Assembly: GCF_016125955.1 (NCBI RefSeq)
Contig: NZ_JADEVE010000184.1
Span: forward strand, 1-64,000
Origin: Acetomicrobium sp. S15 = DSM 107314
Lineage (GTDB): Bacteria; Synergistota; Synergistia; Synergistales; Thermosynergistaceae
Direction: 5' to 3'
DNA: 64,000 bases
Shown here: positions 60,507-64,000 of the stretch, piece by piece
How positions within the stretch are numbered: position 1 is the first letter of the stretch
Layout: each line of letters begins with the position of its first letter
The notes under the pieces: generated by a model
What the model was told of the DNA's origin: nothing
The model's input: the letters and a program-made list of their open reading frames with translations, nothing else
Databases searched by the model: none
Program-made: the position numbers and the translations under genes

Positions 60507-61598
60507 ATGAGAATGCTCAGGACCCAGGTGAAATGGATCATGCTGGTGGTGGCGGTGGTTTTCGTCATCTCCATATTCGCTGTCTATGTACACCGGGGTA
60601 GCGGAGGAAGAAATGTGGCACAAGGCGATCGCGTCGTAGCCGAGGTGAACGGCAAAAAAGTCATGCTTTCGCAGATAGACAGTGCGGTTCGTTCTTACGT
60701 GGAGCACTATGGCTTAAAAGACATAAGCCCGTCGGACCTTCCCTCGCTTCGACGGAGTGTTCTCGATAGCATAATCGTAGAAGGCGAACTCGAGAAGGAG
60801 GTCCAGGCCCGTTCGATTCAGGTGACCCAGGAAGAGATAGACGCCGCAATCGCGTATATAAGCCAGCAGTTTCCGACCAAGGAGTCTTTCGAGGATTACT
60901 TGAAGAACAACGGCATCACTATGGAGGTCTTGAGAAAAGAAATTGCCAGGCAGATTGCCCAGCGCAAGCTTCTTCAGCAGGCGTCGGAGGGAGTCTCCGT
61001 GTCCGAGGAGGAGACGAGAGAATACTACGACGCCATGAAAGAGTCTTTGTTTAAGAGGCCCAAAGGATATCTGATCAATGTGGCCCGCTTTAAAGAACCT
61101 CACGTGGCGGAGATAGTTAAGGAAGATCTCTCCGATAAACCAGATGCCTCTTCTTGGAAGGAGCTCATGGAGCTGCACTCTAACGATGTAATATCCCACA
61201 CGCCTTATGAGAACCCTGTATTTTTGAATGAAGAATCGCTGAAACAGCAGTTCGGCATCCAGGAGCTAAACAAAGGAGAAATCCTCGGACCCGAGGAGAT
61301 TGCGAGCGGAGATTACGCCCTATTTTTAGTGATGGAGGAGAAGCCCGAAGAGGTGATATCCTTCGATGTGGTCAGCGGAGACGTAGAAAGGTTCCTTTAT
61401 TCTCAGAAAGCGCAACAGCGCCAACAGGAGTTTTTAGAGGAGCTTGTAAAGAGGGCCGAAGTGAAGCTCTTGGAGCCTGAGCTTTTTGAAGCGGCAAGCA
61501 ACGATCAGCCCGAAATGTCCCAGGACAATGTTGTATCTGACGATGTCGCCTCTTCGGATTTGGGATCCGAAGCGCCGCAGGAAGGCGCAAAGCCTTAA
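60507..61598 (+). CDS. SurA/PpiD-like periplasmic chaperone
   Basis: This 363-residue membrane-anchored protein has one N-terminal helix (VKWIMLVVAVVFVISIFAVYV) and then a SurA_N-type region, AEVNGKKVMLSQIDSAVRSYVEHYG, with the helical ITQEEIDAAIAYISQQFPTKESFEDYLKNNGITMEVLRKEIARQIAQRKLL pattern of PrsA/SurA/PpiD chaperones. A degenerate parvulin-like segment follows (about 200-290), without a clear isomerase active site. The acidic Ser/Asp-rich tail is low-complexity. It probably folds exported proteins at the inner membrane. Start is ATG 60507 or TTG 60501, after AAAGGAGAC. Confidence 0.8.
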   Translation: MRMLRTQVKWIMLVVAVVFVISIFAVYVHRGSGGRNVAQGDRVVAEVNGKKVMLSQIDSAVRSYVEHYGLKDISPSDLPSLRRSVLDSIIVEGELEKEVQARSIQVTQEEIDAAIAYISQQFPTKESFEDYLKNNGITMEVLRKEIARQIAQRKLLQQASEGVSVSEEETREYYDAMKESLFKRPKGYLINVARFKEPHVAEIVKEDLSDKPDASSWKELMELHSNDVISHTPYENPVFLNEESLKQQFGIQELNKGEILGPEEIASGDYALFLVMEEKPEEVISFDVVSGDVERFLYSQKAQQRQQEFLEELVKRAEVKLLEPELFEAASNDQPEMSQDNVVSDDVASSDLGSEAPQEGAKP

Positions 61599-61753
61599 TG
61601 CTTGGGCGATGCAGGTGGGTGCGGCAAACTGTGTAATATCGGTGGGATGGAGATATTTTAGCGGCCGTTCAATGAGGGCGAACTTGCCTTTGAAGAAGCC
61701 CAGTCTTCGTTTAAACCTAAACTATTTGCTGATGATCCCAGGAGGTGTGCGTC

Positions 61754-62692
61754 TTGGAAGAGCTTTTGGCTCGCGGCGAGAGGTGGTTCCCCGAAGAGTC
61801 TACTTTCAGAGAGGATATGCCCAAGCTGTGGGGTGATTGGGGGGTAGATTCCGAGGTGGGAAAGCTCAGGGCTGTTCTTATGAGAAGACCGGGAGAGGAG
61901 ATAGAAAGACTATCAAGCCCTGAGCCCTACAGGTGGAAGGCGTTAATGGACCCGGAACTTGCCAGGGCACAACAGGATGCCTTGGCAAAGGTGTATAGAG
62001 ATCACGGCGTTGAGGTTTATTACGCAAGAGAAGCGGCTTTGGACAAGCCTAACTCGCTGTACCTGAGGGATATCGTATTCATGACCCCCGAAGGTGCCAT
62101 ACTGGGAAGACCGGCCATGGCGGCCCGCAGGGGAGAAGAGCGATGGGCCGCTAAGGCCTTGAGCGAGTTAGGCGTTCCGATTGTGAGGACCATAAACGGT
62201 GATGGCATCTTTGAAGGTGCCTGCTGTCTGTGGATCGATAGCAAAACGGCGATCTTGGGCACTGGTGTACGTTGCAATGCCTCGGGAGCAGCCCAGGTGG
62301 AGTACGAGTTGAGGAATATGGGCGTTGAAAATATCATAAAGTTCCAGATCCCCTATGGGCATGCCCATGTCGATGGCCTGATGAACTTGGCGGATCGTAA
62401 AAAGGCAGTCGTATTTCCGTGGCAGGTGCCGTACGACGTGGTGGCAGCATTGAAAGAGTTGGATTTTCAGATAATAGAGGCTCAATCCGTCCTCGAGGTT
62501 AAGCAGAACTTTGGGGTAAACTTCGTGGCCTTGGAGCCCGGAGTGGTCGTTATGCCGGCCGGAAACCAGCGCACTCAGGCTGCAATGGAGGAAGCAGGCA
62601 TAAAGGTGATCACCGTGGACGTATCGGAGATCATGAAAGGGTGGGGCGCTATACATTGCATGACGGCCTTTTTGAGGCGTGATTCCATATAG
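61754..62692 (+). CDS. Amidinotransferase / arginine deiminase-family enzyme
   Basis: This 312-residue guanidine-modifying enzyme has a pentein fold. Motifs resemble the family that includes arginine deiminase, DDAH and glycine amidinotransferase: LYLRDIVFMTPEGAILGRPAM, INGDGIFEGACCLWID, HAHVDGLMNLAD with the catalytic His, and the C-terminal GWGAIHCMTAFLRRDSI with the nucleophilic Cys. The full arginine deiminase gene set is absent. TTG 61754 follows AGGAGGTG at good spacing. It is followed directly by an amino-acid ABC transporter, which points to arginine or a related guanidino compound as substrate. Confidence 0.82.
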   Translation: MEELLARGERWFPEESTFREDMPKLWGDWGVDSEVGKLRAVLMRRPGEEIERLSSPEPYRWKALMDPELARAQQDALAKVYRDHGVEVYYAREAALDKPNSLYLRDIVFMTPEGAILGRPAMAARRGEERWAAKALSELGVPIVRTINGDGIFEGACCLWIDSKTAILGTGVRCNASGAAQVEYELRNMGVENIIKFQIPYGHAHVDGLMNLADRKKAVVFPWQVPYDVVAALKELDFQIIEAQSVLEVKQNFGVNFVALEPGVVVMPAGNQRTQAAMEEAGIKVITVDVSEIMKGWGAIHCMTAFLRRDSI

Positions 62693-62724
62693 GCGTTAAG
62701 TTTAACGTAAAGGAGAGGTGTGAC

Positions 62725-63531
62725 GTGAAAAAGGTCTTGTGCTTGGTGACGGTTTTGGCGGTTATGGCTTTTTCTCACGCTGTCTTTGCCGCTGAGAAAC
62801 CATGGATGGTCGACAGGGTCTTGGACAAGAAGGAGTTGGTTTTGGGCACGGCTCCCGGGTATTTCCCCTTCGAGATGATCGACAAAAAGGGAAATATCGT
62901 AGGATACGATGTCGATGTCGCTAAGGAGATGGCAGATGCCTTGGGGGTCAAGCTGTCGATACAGAGATACGGCTTCGACGGACTGATCCCCGCCCTTCAG
63001 ACCGGCAAGATAGACATCGTAATGGCCGGCATGACCATAACGCCCAAGAGGGCTCTCGTCGTCTCTTTCAGCAACCCTTACTATTCTACTGGGCAGACGC
63101 TTTTGGTGTCGAAGAAAAACCCCGACGTCAAGTCGTGGCGCGATCTCGATCAGCCGGGTAAGATCATAGGCGTGTCATTGGGCACCACAGGGGCGATTCT
63201 GGCCAAACAGATCTTCGAGAAGGCCCAGGTTAGAGATTTCGATACGTTCCCCGATGCCTCGCTTGCCGCGTCCTCCGGCAGAATCGACGCGGTCGTCTAT
63301 GATGAACCTGGCGTGAGAGTATACGTGGCGCAACATCCCGATACCACCTATGGAGTTTACGACCTTATCTCTGTAGAAAACCTCGGCATAGCGGTGCCCA
63401 AGAACGACTTCGCCTCACTTCAGTGGATAAATTCCTTCTTGTATTCTTTTGTAGGAGGCCTAAAGCATCAAACGATGGTCAAGAAATGGTTTGAAGATAT
63501 GAGCTGGATACAAGAGATGGAAGCGAAATAA
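62725..63531 (+). CDS. Polar amino-acid ABC transporter, solute-binding protein
   Basis: This 268-residue periplasmic binding protein (SBP_bac_3 family) has a signal peptide (VLCLVTVLAVMAFSHAVFAAE) and the usual domains: APGYFPFEMIDKKGNIVGYDVDVAKEMADALG, LQTGKIDIVMAGMTITPKRALVVSFSNPYY and GVSLGTTGAILAK. The ligand is not predictable from sequence, but the Asp in GYDVDVA and the Arg in TPKRA fit alpha-amino-acid binding. GTG start behind AAAGGAGAGG. First gene of an ABC operon continuing off the window. Confidence 0.93.
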   Translation: MKKVLCLVTVLAVMAFSHAVFAAEKPWMVDRVLDKKELVLGTAPGYFPFEMIDKKGNIVGYDVDVAKEMADALGVKLSIQRYGFDGLIPALQTGKIDIVMAGMTITPKRALVVSFSNPYYSTGQTLLVSKKNPDVKSWRDLDQPGKIIGVSLGTTGAILAKQIFEKAQVRDFDTFPDASLAASSGRIDAVVYDEPGVRVYVAQHPDTTYGVYDLISVENLGIAVPKNDFASLQWINSFLYSFVGGLKHQTMVKKWFEDMSWIQEMEAK

Positions 63532-63572
63532 ACTTTGCATATTAGTGCGTAAAAGTCAGAGAGGGGATTTCC

Positions 63573-64000
63573 GTGAGCGAGCTTGACTGGGGAGTGGCAA
63601 TAGACTATCTCGACGTTCTGCTCTATGGCGTGTTGCTGACGCTGAGGCTATCGGCCATCTCTACAGTAGTCGGGTTAGCGATAGGGATAACCGTTGGATT
63701 GTGTCGCATATCCAAAAACCCGCTAATAGCCATTCCCGCAGCCGTGTATGTTGAGGTCGTGAGGGGGATCCCCCTCCTCGTCCTCCTTTTTTACATCTAT
63801 TTTGGAATAGGCTATTTTGTGAACATGCCGCCCTTTATAGCTGCCGTCTCGGGCCTCGGCATATTTTCAGGGGCCTTTGTGGCCGAGATTGTGAGGAGCG
63901 GCATAGAGTCGATCTCGAGGGGTCAAATGGAGGCTGCTCGCTCCACGGGCATGACATATTTGCAGGCCATGAGGTTCGTGATCCTGCCGCAGGCCTTCAG
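63573..64000 (+). CDS. Amino-acid ABC transporter permease (partial, runs off the window)
   Basis: From GTG 63573, behind GAGGGG, an open frame continues to the end of the window. Translation gives SELDWGVAIDYLDVLLYGV, then VYVEVVRGIPLLVLLFYIYFG, then GAFVAEIVRSG and EAARSTGMTYLQAMRFVILP. These are the hallmarks of HisM/GlnP-type permeases, including the EAA loop that contacts the ATPase. About 143 residues are visible and the 3' end is missing. An ATP-binding gene probably follows outside the window. Confidence 0.93.
   Translation, partial: MSELDWGVAIDYLDVLLYGVLLTLRLSAISTVVGLAIGITVGLCRISKNPLIAIPAAVYVEVVRGIPLLVLLFYIYFGIGYFVNMPPFIAAVSGLGIFSGAFVAEIVRSGIESISRGQMEAARSTGMTYLQAMRFVILPQAF

Noticed and set aside
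1-64000. tRNA, rRNA and transposase genes
   Set aside because: Intergenic gaps were read for cloverleaf-like GGTTCGA segments and for DDE or serine-recombinase motifs. None was convincing.

Overview
The window reads as a chromosome segment of a thermophilic, anaerobic, fermentative, diderm bacterium. The best fit is a member of the Synergistota such as Acetomicrobium/Anaerobaculum. This is an inference from three things: the mix of TRAP and amino-acid transporters with peptidase-like amidohydrolases; two very large TamB/AsmA-like envelope proteins, which imply an outer membrane; and a ferredoxin-type membrane hydrogenase with a Mrp antiporter module. No rRNA or tRNA gene was found.

Layout. 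(1) 1-10.8 kb: a 41-repeat CRISPR array and its complete type I-B (Cst/Tneap-like) cas operon (cas6-cas8-cas7-cas5-cas3-cas4-cas1-cas2), both on the minus strand. Array and operon each have their own good sigma-70-type promoter. (2) 11.2-22.1 kb: a secreted nuclease, two paralogous TamB-like proteins flanking an oppositely oriented larE-larC pair (nickel-pincer cofactor synthesis), and a MalY/PatB-like PLP lyase. (3) 22.2-38.6 kb: an accessory catabolic region that begins next to what looks like the stump of an endonuclease IV gene. It holds a hydantoinase-like/carbamoylase-like/DcuC-like/AbgA-like operon, a small secreted protein, a TRAP transporter on the minus strand, a flavin reductase, and a GntR-E1alpha-E1beta-TRAP operon. 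Matching TTGTAT/ATACAA operator-like half-sites lie in both the minus-strand TRAP promoter and the GntR promoter. (4) 38.5-46.5 kb: mixed housekeeping genes (HAD phosphatase, MFS exporter, YtcJ-like amidohydrolase, Pif1-WYL helicase, Mop protein, YjbQ, cardiolipin synthase). (5) 46.5-54.8 kb: a compact 14-gene operon in exactly the order of the archaeal mbhABCDEFGHIJKLMN genes. It encodes a group 4 [NiFe] hydrogenase that should oxidise ferredoxin, make H2 and pump ions. (6) 54.8-64 kb: a shortened glutamyl-tRNA synthetase, DNA polymerase I, a UbiB-like kinase, a SurA/PpiD-like chaperone, an amidinotransferase-family enzyme, and the start of a polar amino-acid ABC transporter cut by the window edge.

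Working together: the TRAP, DcuC-like and ABC systems would import organic acids and amino-acid-like compounds. The amidohydrolases, PLP lyase and TPP-dependent E1 pair would degrade them, and the Mbh complex would dispose of the reduced ferredoxin as H2 while conserving energy. Gene starts were chosen by ribosome-binding site and family N-terminus and often differ from the longest open frame. Functions are family-level inferences unless motifs are cited. No clearly undescribed system emerged. The strongest leads are the shared operator in the TRAP/E1 region, the GltX internal deletion, the paired DnaA boxes, and the long hairpin between cas2 and the leader.
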